Below, in pieces: positions 11,320 through 22,433 of a stretch of 64,000 bases of DNA. The first letter of the stretch is position 1. Each line of letters begins with the position of its first letter. The position numbers and the translations under genes were made by a program. The stretch is from Paralithodes platypus (Eukaryota > Arthropoda > Malacostraca > Decapoda > Lithodidae): positions 21,884,411 to 21,948,410 of the forward strand of contig CM064538.1 of assembly GCA_032716605.1 (NCBI GenBank). Direction: 5' to 3'. Under the pieces are notes generated by a model. That model did no database searches. It saw nothing but the letters and a program-made list of their open reading frames with translations, and was not told the DNA's origin.

Positions 11320-11395
11320 CACGCCATGGTGTAGTGGATTAAATCATGGACAGACGTCCTGACTGACGTTGGTTCTAGCCCGGCTGGGAGTATAA
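11320..11395 (+). mobile_element. tRNA-derived SINE head
   Basis: This segment resembles the internal promoter of a tRNA-derived SINE. An A-box-like TGGTGTAGTGG is at 11327-11337 and a B-box-like GGTTCTAGCCC is at 11370-11380, at the usual distance, followed by a tRNA-like CCGGCTGGGAG. The B box has one deviation from consensus. It has no matching acceptor stem, so it is not a functional tRNA gene. Confidence 0.5.
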
Positions 11396-11647
11396 TATAT
11401 TTAGTGGCTCTCTTGTATTTGTTAGATATATATGATAATTATATGCATGTGTGTGTATCTTAATTATATAGTTTATCAATTATCTATCCTTCCATCTTTC
11501 TGTCGACTTTCTTCCGGCTCGGGTTAAGTCAGGAATCCGGCGCCGTGGGTAGGATTAAGTCCGGTTGATGGTAGGGCCACAATGATATAATGAAGAGTCT
11601 GCCAGCCGAGATGTGATAGTCCAGGCAGAATGGTCCCGGGGAGAACA
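11396..11647. other. Unassigned AT-rich sequence
   Basis: I see no coding frame, element end or RNA gene here. Confidence 0.4.
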
Positions 11648-13199
11648 TATTGGAGGGTCATGGTGGTGGTGAGGGCTTCTTAGGCCAGGGGAGAGAAAGG
11701 ACAAAGAGGAGTAGGAGGTGTGAGAGAGAAAGGGAGAGGAAAGTGAGAAAGAGTTTACGCGAGAAGAATAGACAGAAGAGGATGTGTTACATGCGCAACA
11801 CGAGTAATATTGGACGGTGGCCTTGTAGAGTTTCTTGACAGAATGAAAGAAGAAGTATGTGAGATTGAATGTAAGAAATGTGAGAGAAGAAGAAGCAACA
11901 TAAAATTATAAGGTAAATGATGAGAGGAGAGTAATGTTTGGACGGCGGAGTTGTCAGATTGCTTGAGATAGAAGGGAGACAAAATGAAAGACAAACAAAA
12001 TCCTAGAGGGCGCTTACAGGAGATGAAGATATTAAAGAAGATATGATACATTATTAAGAGAGGATAGTACTATTGGATAGTGACGGTGTGGGGCTTCTTG
12101 GGGGAGTGGGGTGAGAGGATAAGAAAGGAAAATATAAAAGAACAGAAAGAAGAGACGGAGATTATGAGAGGTGCGGTGAGGACATTGAGAGGAGAATGAA
12201 GAGAAAATACGAAACTGTGAGAGGGGACGACAAATGAGATACTATAAATATAAGTGTATCTACTGTTATAATCGCCAGTTATCCACATTAGTAGATCCAA
12301 TATCGATCATTCTAGATAATCTAATTATTCAAAGATCCCTAAGTTGATAATCTTCATTTACAGAGAGTTTGACAATATCATAAGCTCTTGATACAATCAT
12401 TTACCTTTTACATAATCTACTTAACGAACACAATATATTAAACGAAAGCGTGGAGCAGCATAAGAAAAATAACCTAAATGTAAAGGTGCCATCATCCAAG
12501 GTCCTGCGTTCGTGAAGACTGCCGGAGTTATTGCCGCACAACTGTATACATTGTGTGTTTAAATGCAGCAATACGATAAACATAATGTTTTCAATTAATC
12601 ATGTTTGTGAATTTGAACACAAATTAATTACAAATGCACCAGATTGTATATACAGCAAATGAGCACAAGTTTTACAGTGTACATAAAACTATATCTGATT
12701 CGTCGTGAAAGAAAGATAATATATCCAATATTTCTATAGCATGATGACTAACTTTCATAGCTAAGAACAACAGACAAGGTAAAACGAGCTGCAAAAGAGG
12801 CAACAAAGGTGAAATGGAAGGTGACTAAAGGAGAGGAAGAGTAAGAGAGAAGGAAAGAACATTGTGAGGAAAGGAGGAGAGTAGGAAAGCAGAAGGGGGA
12901 GGTAGGCGAGGAGAAAATATAAGTGACGTTGAGTGGAAAGGAGACTAGCAAATGGAACAGACCAGGAGACAAGAGTAACAGAAGAATGAAGAGCAGCTGA
13001 GAGGAGAACGGGAGACTTGTACAGAATAGAGGAGCAATAATATTAGAATAACATTGACAAATAAGAGGGGAACCTAATGGAGGAGAGATGTGTTAGAGGA
13101 CAGGAGAGGATAAAGAACTGGAAAGGTGGAGAGAGAAGTTGAAAGAAAAGAAGCAAGACAATTGGGAAATTGGAGAAGACACGAAATGGACTAAAATGG
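11648..13199. repeat. Strand-asymmetric purine-rich block with degenerate repeats
   Basis: The plus strand is strongly purine-rich (GAGAGAAAGG-like runs). Between about 11648 and 12200 an irregular unit of 125-160 bases recurs about four times, marked by a GGAYGGTGG-type motif followed by GCTTCTTG or similar (near 11651, 11812, 11940 and 12075). A second purine-rich stretch begins near 12750. Open frames here follow from the base bias and are not genes. Confidence 0.5.
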
Positions 13200-14505
13200 T
13201 GTAGGACACAAGTAAAATTAAGATAATTTTGGAGATGAAATAATTTAAAGAAAGTGGGGAAAAACAGAACCGACGGGATAACATTAGGGTATAAGAGAGA
13301 ACAACAGATGACAAAGTGAAGAGATACGTGCATAAATAGGGAAACACACAGTTCTGTACAAGAAGAATGACACAATGGGAAAGGTGAAATTACTGATACT
13401 TAGCGATAAACGTGAGACAACGAATTTAGAAAAAGCAGGAATATATTAAAATTACCAAACAAGACGTCACAATAAGATCTAGCTTTCCTTTTTATGTTTC
13501 AACCGTAGGACACTAGTGAAGACCTCGAGGATTCTTGCAAGTCAACATAAGGTCTTTAGTGTTGCCCACATCCACACTACAGTATATGGCCCGTACTCCT
13601 GGACAAATCCCATTATTGTCGGTGGTAATTACTAAAGTTCTGCCTTATTCCTAGCCACCCAACATGATAAACTTTCTATTTTAATTATTGTAATGCAAAC
13701 AGTGTAATACTTTTTAAAGTTCTTGTTATGATAGTTACAACTATTATAATGTCATAATATTGTAACAACTATAGTAAATACCACTGACTGATTTTTGTAT
13801 CTAGGAATACGGGTTCCATTTTAATTTTACATGATATCGGCGTACTGTACCGTTTCTTGAGTTTTGTGTGATCGATTATGCAATTATAATTATTGGTTTC
13901 ATATTTATAGTGGAATAATGGAACCAATTACAATAGATATGGAATGCCACTAATATCTCCCCCATATACACATGTGATCTTGTGCTAAAATTCAAAGCTA
14001 AAACCATTCCACCACACCTAACCTAAAATATACTAGTGAAGAGATGAGTAGACTAAACTCTAAAGACAAAGATAGGAGGAAAATACATACAGAGATGTAC
14101 TAAAATAATAATATGCAGATTCATGGTTAGGGTAATAACTAAATAATGTTGTAGAAAAGGGCTCTATTAAAATGTAGAAAAGGGCTCTATTAAAATGTAG
14201 AAAAGGGCTCTATTAAAATGTAGAAAAGGGCTCTATTAAAATGTAGAAAATGGCTCTATTAAAATGTAGAAAATGGCTCTATTAAAATGTAGAAAAGGGC
14301 TCTATTAAAATGTAGAAAAGGGCTCTATTAAAATGTAGAAAAGGGCTCTATTAAAAAGAGAACATAGACCACTAAGGCCAGAATAGATGATAAATATAAA
14401 TAAAAGCACTACAATAACTGAACCTGTGAAATGGAGGAAGACGAGAGAAAAGGGGCAACACGAGTGTAAGAGTGTAGCTTTCTTGACAGGCCGAGGTTTA
14501 GAGAG
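13200..14505 (+). repeat. Left arm of a 1.3 kb inverted repeat pair
   Basis: This arm matches the reverse complement of about 18725-20065 over its length at moderate divergence. Matching landmarks include GACGTC next to AAACAAGA, GATACGTGCATAAATA, a TACGGGCCAT segment, a CATGGTTAGGGTAATAAC-type segment and GTGTAAGAGTGTAGCTTTC. The arm has no coding capacity. The 23-bp minisatellite inside it is present as only one unit in the other arm. The parent element is unknown. Confidence 0.75.
14150..14356 (+). repeat. 23-bp minisatellite, nine units
   Basis: Nine tandem copies of a 23-bp unit (TGTAGAAAAGGGCTCTATTA plus AAA) start at 14150 and repeat exactly every 23 bases. Two units have TGG for GGG. 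There are no spacers, so this is not a CRISPR-like array. The corresponding place in the opposite inverted arm (about 18875-18900) holds one unit. Confidence 0.95.
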
Positions 14506-14729
14506 AGAGAGAGTAGGTATTTATATGTGCATGTCAATTAATGTTGACTTGTACTTCTAACACATAGCTAACCATTCTAGTTGCCAAGTTCCATGTCTTT
14601 GTTCTCTCGTCTTTTGGTCATTACCAGAATTCCAGGTTGCCCGAGCGGTAGGTGTCTGAAAACTTATAGATCACAGTTATCTCTTTCAGTATTTTGATTT
14701 CCATGTCATATTTTATTCGATCTATCTAG

Positions 14730-15108
14730 GATCGAAATGAATTACTTAAGAAGTGCGTGCGGAGTTACATGGAGGGATAGACAGACTAATGAGGAAGAAG
14801 CAGGTGTGGTGTGGAGGTAGATGTGCTGGAAAGTGTACAAAGGAATAACTTGAGATGGTTCGGCCATATGAAACATATGGAAAGCGAGAGAATGGCTAAG
14901 AGGGTGTACGAGAGCGAGGTGGAGGGACATAGAAGGAGAGGTAGACCGAAAGAGAGGTGGAAGGATCGAGTGAGGAAGTATATGAACGAAGGCGGTGCTG
15001 GTTGGGGGGAGGGGCGTCGACTGACTGGGGACAGAGGTGCATGGGGGCGGTTCGTTCGTGGCCACCCCTTCGGGATCGCGGCGTCAGGCAATAGATAGAT
15101 AGATAGAT
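14730..15108 (+). mobile_element. LINE 3' end fragment (family D)
   Basis: The frame from about 14811 to 15098 encodes the C-terminal tail common in arthropod LINEs: RNNLRWFGHMKHMESERMAK followed by an RRRGRPKERWKDRVR segment. Upstream codons to about 14735 continue the similarity with stops. The 3' end (GCGTCAGGCA) runs straight into an ATAG microsatellite. The same 3' end occurs in reverse at 50235-50340, also joined to an ATAG-type repeat, so the tetranucleotide is probably the element's 3' tail. RT is missing, so this is a 5'-truncated copy. Confidence 0.7.
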
Positions 15109-15113
15109 AGATA
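15091..15113 (+). repeat. (ATAG)n tail
   Basis: A short run of ATAG repeats immediately follows the LINE 3' end. It is taken to be the LINE tail because the reverse copy near 50235 has the same junction. Confidence 0.8.
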
Positions 15114-15949
15114 TCTAGGATTTACTGGGGTTAGTGAGAATCTGTTGAAGTTATGGGGGTAATTGACTTAGGGTGAACTAAATTGTATCCCTAGAATTCC
15201 TTCCAAGGCTGAATAACATTATCTAATGATAGCCAGAAAAAAACGTGGACATGTGTCATCGTCTATGAAAGTGTGACAACAAATATTTTACAGCTGTGAA
15301 CCAAGTAAAAATTATTGGTGAATGAGGAAAGACTCATTAATTCGTACTCGGTGATCCAAGTAGTACACGATATTGAACACACAAAATACATAAAGAAGGA
15401 TTAATATACGTATTGCCAATTAAGGTGTACTTCAATTTTCGTACAGGATTATGCTAATTATATTAATCATAAGGCACTATTGGTTTTGGGTATTATTTGT
15501 AACGATTTCGCATACTAACTACCATCGCGTATGAACTGGCTAGTCTACCCTGTAGATCATATAGGAATTCAATCACCTATACAGAATACGACTCTTGGCA
15601 ACCTTCTCATTAACCAACATTAAACTGAAGGTTGATTAATTTATACGTCTACCTCATAAGCAGAGTCCAATGTTGATGATTAATGTTGCTCCTTCGATAC
15701 CGTTTATAATTATATTTTCACTAATAACCAGAACATTCACTTTGACGTCAGCCAACAATTAAACATTGTGTTTAACATGTTTCTATAAGAGAGCAGTAGA
15801 TAGATAAATTAATTAATATTTAGATAATAGACATATAAAAAGGAATTATGGTAATGATCAAGAGATGAGAGAAGAACATGGAACTTGGCGACTAGAACTT
15901 TTAGTTTTTGTTATGATAGTGAAGGTGACAAAAGTCAGAACTGCCTGTG
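15114..15949. other. Unassigned AT-rich sequence
   Basis: No coding frame or RNA gene is visible. About 15846-15895 matches the reverse complement of about 14579-14628 (around CATGGAACTTGGC), a small inverted repeat that flanks the LINE D fragment. Confidence 0.4.
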
Positions 15950-16345
15950 TCAAGTGCTACCCCCAGAGTTGAAAGAGTGACAGGGCCAAAATCAAGGGAC
16001 GTTCGAGCCAAAATGCCTAGACACACGGAGTTTAAAGCAATGTAAGGCACAGGAAGAGGGAAAGACAGATTCTGGGAGAGAGTTCCAAAGCTCAGCTGTT
16101 GAATAGAAGAAAGATTGAGAATAACGTTTCACTCTAGGGTTGGAGAGTTGCACGGAGTAGGGGTGGGATTGTGTTGCAAGACAGGCACTACGTACTCTAC
16201 TACGAAGAGGGGATGGTATGCATTCAAAGAGCTCTATAGAACACTGATTATTGTAATAACGGTAGAATAGTGAGAGATATGCAACATTGCGGCAAAGAGA
16301 GAGAGACTAGATAATTTGTGAGTGGACGTGAGTTAATGAGACGGT
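15950..16345 (-). mobile_element. LINE 3' fragment (family C), minus strand
   Basis: The reverse complement matches the 3' end of the LINE at 30530-33668, including the junction GGGCCCTGTCACTCTTTCAAC and the upstream coding region that ends in a CGTCCCTTGA stop context. It also matches 33796-34430. The copy is truncated and full of stops. No RT core remains. Confidence 0.65.
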
Positions 16346-16349
16346 TAGC

Positions 16350-16495
16350 TTTTTTTTTTTTTTTTTTTTTTCTATATTCCAACTTACTTCCTCTCGGGCA
16401 TAGGCTGAGAGCCTTAACATTCACCGCTTTACAATGAACAGTGAAGCCCGTGAGGTCTTGTTCCAGTCTAGGGAGTGAGACATGTGAAGCACGTC
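16350..16495 (-). mobile_element. Poly(A)-tailed dispersed repeat, minus strand
   Basis: A run of about 22 T at 16351-16372 (a poly(A) tail on the minus strand) precedes CTATATTCCAACT, then CTCTCGGGCATAGGCTGA and CCAGTCTAGGGAGTGAGACATG. The same sequence, also after a T run, occurs at 50793-50930. Two copies with oligo(A) tails indicate a SINE or a LINE 3' end of unknown family. Confidence 0.6.
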
Positions 16496-16759
16496 GAGTA
16501 CAACGAGCACCTGCCATCTTGCCTTCACATGAGGCACGGTGCTCACTCATGGCCCGAAACGACCCCATCTCTGAAACCACCTCGTTCCCGTGCTTCACTG
16601 TCTCATCCCCTACACTCGGACTCTATCACTTACACACACACACAACGCCACCTGTTGAGCAGATAACTCACCAGGCATTGCAACCCTATAGCATATTTTG
16701 AATATGGGAATATTCATACAGTGCTATTTAATCAGGGAACAATGAGGGTATTTTATTGA

Positions 16760-16907
16760 CGTTTCGGTGGGCTTGTGGTAATGCACTGATACCTAGGTAC
16801 AGCACAAATTCAATCCCAATAATATCTTCCCATTGATACATCGGGATTTGAACCCGGGACCTTTGGATTACCAGGCCAGTGGCCACTCCACCACACCTCC
16901 CCTAAGC
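16760..16907 (-). mobile_element. tRNA-derived SINE, minus strand
   Basis: On the minus strand an A-box-like TGGTGGAGTGGCC is followed at the right distance by a perfect B box GGTTCAAATCCC (16843-16854 on the plus strand). A non-tRNA body extends left to about 16760. The tRNA-like part lacks a proper acceptor pairing, so a SINE is more likely than a tRNA gene. Confidence 0.65.
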
Positions 16908-16975
16908 TTGCTTTGTTATAAGTACAATATAGTATTAATTGACATGCAAATATAAATCCCTACATCTCACTCTCA

Positions 16976-17000
16976 CACTCTCTCTCTCTCTCTCTCTCTC
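16976..17000 (+). repeat. (CT)n microsatellite
   Basis: A run of about a dozen CT repeats. The sequence just before it (16928-16970) resembles the reverse complement of 14510-14560 next to the left inverted arm. Confidence 0.85.
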
Positions 17001-17115
17001 GGCACATCCCTCCCGGAGGACCACTTGCACCTTCCCTCCGAATATTATTTTATGGAAATAAAATAATTTGAATCTGAACCTGAATCTGTATGGCTGTGTG
17101 TTTTGGGTGCTGGGG

Positions 17116-17157
17116 CAATGCCTTCTCTATACATAATTATGTATAGAGAAGGCATTG
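17116..17157. repeat. 42-bp perfect palindrome
   Basis: CAATGCCTTCTCTATACAT, then AATT, then the exact reverse complement of the first 19 bases. The AATT is itself palindromic, so all 42 bases form an uninterrupted perfect palindrome. It sits between a GGTGCTGGGG and a GGCTGGGGTC segment. Its function is unknown. Confidence 0.95.
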
Positions 17158-17218
17158 GCTGGGGTCTGGTGACTGGGTCACGACGGGTAGGGTCCCTCTA
17201 GGATGTTTAAGAAGGGAC

Positions 17219-17350
17219 ATACACACACACACACCTCCCCTCTCACACTTTCCTCCTCCCTGGAGTACCTTACCTCCTCCTCCTCCCCCCCCCCCCCTAC
17301 TCCTCCTCCTCTCCCACCCATTCCTCTACCTCCTACAACCCCCCTCCCTC
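17219..17350. repeat. CA, CCT and C-rich low-complexity tract
   Basis: ACACACAC, then TCCTCC-type runs, then 14 consecutive C, on the plus strand. No gene. Confidence 0.8.
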
Positions 17351-17389
17351 TCTCCCATAACCACACACCCTACTAAATATTATATTACT

Positions 17390-18464
17390 ATCGGCATGTA
17401 AACTTCTCCACTGGTCATATTGCGCTAACTATCCCCTCAATAACCATTATTGTAATAAGAATTTGAACCATGTAACTCATCTGTAAAATATTTGTATTAC
17501 TATAATTCCATTATAACTTCGGTAGTTGGTAATATTAGTCACATTATGTATGTGACTCTTGTATTCAGCTAACTATGACCTCAATAACCGTTGATGTAAT
17601 GAAGAATGTGAAGTGTCCCTCATATGATTGTAATATATTTGTGGTACTATTATTGCATAATAATTAATGTAGTTCGAAATATTAGTCACATCTTGTATGT
17701 AATAATTGTATTCAGCTAACTATGATCTCAATAACCATTGATGTAAGAAAACATGAATGGCCTCCTCATATGATTGCACTAGTTTTGTAGTGCTATTATT
17801 TACCTGTCAATTAATAATTCAGTCACATTTTTTTTTCTTTTTCTCACGAGCACGTATATACAGCACATGTGGCAATCAAATGAGGAAACTATAATAACAC
17901 CAGACGACGATACTGTTGTTACAGTAGAATAATGGCTCTTTGAGCAGTATGTATTGTCTTACCAGTGGTTGTCCCCTTATTATTATTATTATTTTATTAT
18001 TATTATTGAAATACCACAGGAACGAAAATTCCTGGGAGCGAAACTTCCACCCCCAACAAGATCCCTCTCTTTCTACCACCTCCCTCCACATGTTACACGT
18101 CTCGTTAATCACAGTCTTCTAATATACAAATCACATTTCCTTCCCCCCCTGACATTCTTGAAATACCCACTAAGTATATTCAATTAGATACCAACCATGC
18201 AGACTATAATACGTTCGTTGTGTATGGGTACGAGGCGATCTCAAGACACCTTAGCTCCCAGTGCACAACGAACCGGATCATGATTATGTCCGCCTGTATT
18301 AAATTATGTATTATGTTGATTTATACCATTGCCTATTTTTGTAATAATTGTATTCAGCTAACTATGATCTCAATAATCATTGATGTAATGAAAATATGAA
18401 GTCTCCTCATACGATTGCACTAGTTCTGTAGTGCTATTATTTACAAAGATTGCTTTTTTTTTTT

Positions 18465-18498
<34 letters not shown>

Positions 18499-18660
18499 CA
18501 GACCATGTGACAATTAAATGAGGAAACTATAATAACACATCTGAATAATGCCAACCTGATTTATAAACACAAATATGAATGTAACCAGACGACGATGCTG
18601 TTGTTTCAGTGGAATAATGGCTCTTTGAGCAGTATGTATCGCCTTACTAGAGGTTGTCCC
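17390..18660. repeat. Tandem repeats of about 145 bp and a 640-bp segmental duplication
   Basis: A unit marked by GCTAACTATGACCTCAATAA starts at 17423, 17568 and 17715 (spacings 145 and 147) and again at 18357. The following segment, with AATGAGGAAACTATAATAAC, CAGACGACGAT and AATGGCTCTTTGAGCAGTAT, occurs at 17877-17985 and again at 18517-18660, the second with a 37-bp insertion. So a block of about 640 bases is duplicated. A long T run lies at 18448-18496. No coding sequence is present. Confidence 0.75.
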
Positions 18661-18724
18661 CTCACAGGATGGGGGGCGCTGCTCAATAAACTCGCCCCTC
18701 GGGGCAAAATCAAAAATCAAATCT

Positions 18725-20065
18725 CTCTCTCTCTCTCTCGGCATGTCAAGAAAGCCACGCTCTTACACTCCCTTTGCCCTTATTCTCTCTTATTACTCAA
18801 TTTCTCAGGTCCAGTATTTGTTGTGCTTTCATTTCCATTTATCATCTATTCTGTCCTTAGATTTGGTATGTCCTCTTTTTAATAGAGCACTTTTTCTATA
18901 ATATTATTTTGTTATTACCCTAACCATGAAACTGCATGTTATTTTAGTACATTCGTGCATGTGTTTTCCTCCTCTCTCTGTCTTAAGAGTCTACTCATCT
19001 CTCCACTAGTACCATTTAGGTTAGGTGGAGTGGAATAGTTTTATACTTAAATTGTTAACCACAATATAATAGGTATACACAGTGGAGACGTTATTAAGAT
19101 TCCATATCTATTGTAATTGAGTTCAGTATTCTATTATAACATGAAGCCATTAACCTCATCACCATAATTAAGTATTTTATCATATTCTGGTTACCATTAG
19201 ACGACTTTCTACAATTTAATATCTACCTCTATGACTCAAATGAGGAAACACGATCTCAATAAACTCTCTCAATAACATAGGTTATTTTTTTAAACTGCAA
19301 ACCATCATCTTATTGTAGCCAACATCAAAGGTAAAACGGCGTCATGGTGATGAAGGGGTTAATTAGAACTGTATAATCTATCATACAAAACTCCCGAAAA
19401 AGTGGGCTTTACTCATCCAGTACAGCACGTTGATGTCATGTAAAGTGAGATTGGATCCCGTATCCTTAGATACAAAAACATCATTGTCAAAGGCAAGTTT
19501 AATAGTGTTGACGTATTCTGACACATTATTAGTTGCAACTGTCATGACATGAGCGTAAACATATTACATTACTCGCATTACAATAATGTGTATAGACATT
19601 TTATCATATTGAGTGGCTACGAATAAGGCAGAACTGATCAACCAACAATGATGGGATTCCTCCAGGAGTACGGGCCATAAAGTGTGCATGTGTGCAACAC
19701 CAAAGACCTTATATTGACTTGCAATAAGCCTCAAGGCCTTCGCTGGAGTCCCTACGGTCTAAGAATAAAAAGGAAAGATATATCTTATTGTGACGTCTTG
19801 TTTGATCCTTATATTCTATTCCTGCTATGTTTATATTCGTTGTTCTCACGTTTATCGCTAAGTATGAGTTATTTCACTGTTATCATTATCTCTGTTCTTT
19901 TACAAAACCTTGTATTTCCTTATTTATGCACGTATCTCTTAACTGTTTCGTTAGTTTTGTTTGTTTGTTTGTTGTCTTTGTTGTTTTCTGTTCCCTAGTG
20001 TTACCCCTTCGGCTTTGCTTCTAATCACTTCCTTTACATTATTGAAGCTCCAATTTGCTCTTAAT
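18725..20065 (-). repeat. Right arm of the 1.3 kb inverted repeat pair
   Basis: This is the reverse-orientation partner of 13200-14505. The CT run at 18721-18738 corresponds to the GA run at the inner end of the left arm. A small TTAA-flanked insertion (19154-19358) lies in this arm. Confidence 0.75.
19154..19358. mobile_element. Candidate TTAA MITE, 205 bp
   Basis: The segment is flanked by TTAA (19150-19153 and 19359-19362). Its ends share the inverted motif CATCACCAT: CCTCATCACCAT on the left and, read inward, CCCCTTCATCACCAT on the right. The short inverted repeat and the common TTAA make this tentative. Confidence 0.4.
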
Positions 20066-20663
20066 TGTTAAATTTTACTTGTGACAATAGTTTGGAGACT
20101 TAAGATATGTGTTAGCATTATTTTAGATGCCATACTAAAGCGATATTCTACTTTTTCTTACGATCTAGAGTCATTCTCTCAGCGACATTTCGATATTTTG
20201 ACCTGGTAACCTTGGCTATGAGATGCCTCTCTCTCCTAAAAGGATAAGGTCTATAATTTTAGATAAAACATTTAGGAAGCTTTATTCATCTAATTACACA
20301 GTCATCATGCATAAACCAAGTACACAATAACCAAGACAGGAACAAATATATAAACAGTAACTACGAGTTTAGGTACTCACATGTTCACAAGAATGACCGA
20401 GCTCTTCGAAGGAGGTGCAATGCTTCTACGTTAAGAATAATTTTGTTGAAAGCATCACAGGGGCTCATGTGAAGCTCCCCCGAGGCTCCCCTGGTGTTTC
20501 TGAGACCGTCAATATGCTGCGGTTGTGACCTCCGTGGATCTGGAAAAGGATGCTACCGACAAACTACAAGCCAATTTACTAGCGCACTCACTAAGCAGTA
20601 AATTAACCCTCAATACATTAATGCATCAGGAAAATAATGCTAAAAATTCAGCAAGAGTTTTAA
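20066..20663. other. Unassigned sequence
   Basis: No coding frame, element terminus or RNA gene could be supported in this stretch up to the MITE boundary. Confidence 0.4.
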
Positions 20664-21143
20664 CACCTTATTAGCGGGCTAGCGGTCTATTTATATGTAC
20701 CGCCCAGCGGGGTGTTTTTAGCCAAAATAGGGCTGTTTATGTGATAATTTTCATGCCTAAATAAGACCCAGAGCGTAAAACAAGTATCTCTCCATGAAAG
20801 GGCATAAACAGAGCTTTCCAATGACACTATAAAGATCCTTTTATGACGGCTAGTTTTCTTGCAACAACCGCGCAACACGAGTGCAAAAAGCATGTAATTC
20901 GGTACTTTCCCCATACAATTCAGTATGTAGCGAGTGAGAGAGGGAGGGAGGAGGTGGGATTCGTGTCAGTAGGTTCGCCGCGTGGTCTGGAGCAGTCATA
21001 CGCTCGCTACTCTCCTGCCACCACTTGTCTCTCTCTCTCTCCGCAACATTACGTGCTGAAATTGCCACACGACCTATGTCGCGCGCCGCCAGATAGTCCA
21101 GATTTATTTTACTCGACTTATGTTGCGCGCCGCTAGTTAAGGG
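20664..21143. mobile_element. TTAA-flanked MITE (family M2), 480 bp
   Basis: TTAA lies at 20660-20663 and 21144-21147. The left end reads CACCTTATTAGCGG and the right end, read inward, CCCTTAACTAGCGG. A CGCCCAGCGGGGTG motif, GACCCAGAGCGTAAAA and GAGCTTTCCAATGACAC are shared with 34441-34705 and, in diverged and reversed form, with 50465-50726. There is no open frame. The TTAA target and ends fit a piggyBac-type non-autonomous family. Confidence 0.65.
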
Positions 21144-21506
21144 TTAAGTAAATGGCGCTGCCTATTTGCAATGGAGTAAAAATCTTGCAATATTTACTTG
21201 CTATTCTAGCTATTTATACATATTGATGAAACAAAGGCAAATATTGTCATAGTTAAGCATCAAATTATAATACTGAAAAAGGGTATATTTTAAATAACAA
21301 ACATATTTTAAATATACGCCATGTATACCAAAGTAACTGCCTTTATTAAGTTAATATCTAAAAAAACTACTATAAAAGCATAATACATACACCTTTTCCG
21401 TGTATACTATAAACTACTATAACAGCAGAATACATACACCTTTTCTGTGTATACTATAAACTACTATAAAAGCAGAATACATACACCTTTTCCGTGTATA
21501 CTATAA

Positions 21507-22433
21507 ACTACGCAGATGACTCAACACTCCACAGTTCCTTCACATTTACCAATTCTTTCACCCAAGCCGATCTTATAAATTCAAAAATAAACACTGCAAT
21601 TTCTCTGAACCAGGACCTTTCTAGAATTAATGAATGGGGACAAGAGAATCTAGTTTCCTTTAATGCACAGAAAACCAAGTACATTCAATTTTCTAACCGA
21701 CAGAATCTCACTGACTCCCATATATTTTTTAATGATGTAAATATTCCCACTTCCCCTAGTATTGACATTCTCGGTGTAACATTAACTACTAACTTGAGCT
21801 GGACACATTATGTTAGAAGCATTGCTAAGAATGCCTCTAAAAAACTGGGACTCCTGTACAGAGTTCGAGAATTCTTCACTGACGAGCAGTTGGCCGTAAT
21901 ATATAAAAGTCATGTGCGCTCTCAGATGGATTACTGTTCACCTCTGTGGGGTGGAAGTGGAGTGGTTACATTGAGGCAGTTGGACAAAATTCAAAATAAA
22001 GCTATTAGATTAATCAATAACCCTGCAATCACACAGGACCTTCCTACATTAGCCATACGAAGAAACGTTGCATCCCTTGCATTATTCTACAGATATTTTC
22101 ACAGCAATTGTTCCGAGGAACTTGCTTCAATTGTGCCGCCTCTCCACATCTTTCCCCGTAGAACTAGGGCAGCTGAGAGCGCCCATGAATTTACACTTTC
22201 TCCTCCACAATGCAGAACTTCTGCTTATCAGAATTCATTTATCCCCAGAGCTACTACTCTTTGGAATTCACTTCCCTCGAATTGCTTTCCACAAACTTAC
22301 AATCTACAAATGTTTAAATCCAGTTGTTACAAACATTTTATGAATGGAGGATGCCTTTAGGCACATGGACCTTTTTGTTTTATCTGTGTTTTTCCTTCCT
22401 CCGTTCATTGTCTCTTAAAAAAAAAAAAAAAAA
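21507..22433 (+). mobile_element. 5'-truncated LINE (family A) in the minisatellite
   Basis: Sequence matching the LINE at 52340-55711 starts abruptly at the RT YADD motif (TACGCAGATGAC) and runs through the C-terminus, the same 3' UTR (GGCACATGGACCTTTTTG) and a poly(A) of about 17. Minisatellite resumes directly after the poly(A). Truncation at the 5' end and a poly(A) tail are typical of target-primed reverse transcription. A target duplication cannot be told apart from the flanking tandem units. Confidence 0.88.
21509..22360 (+). pseudogene. LINE reverse transcriptase C-terminal part
   Basis: The frame opens in YADDST, the RT catalytic motif, and reads without a stop to 22360. It includes the thumb and C-terminal domain common to Jockey/CR1-type LINEs: DILGVTLTTNLSWTHYVRSI, YRVREFFTDEQLAVIYKSHV and MDYCSPLWGGSG. 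It is about 95% identical by eye to the copy at 55062-55628, which carries frame breaks, so this fragment preserves the better reading frame. The endonuclease and the first RT motifs are absent, so it is non-functional. Confidence 0.88.

Noticed and set aside
11320..11395. Functional tRNA gene
   Set aside because: A and B boxes are present but no acceptor stem pairs and the B box is altered; a SINE head fits better. The same applies to 16835-16907.
11755..13375. Minus-strand open frames of 60-110 codons
   Set aside because: Explained by the purine-rich plus strand; the translations are low-complexity Ser/Leu/Phe-rich with no domain.
14150..14356. Regular 23-bp direct repeats as a CRISPR-like array
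   Set aside because: The units abut with no spacers, and the context is eukaryotic; it is a minisatellite.
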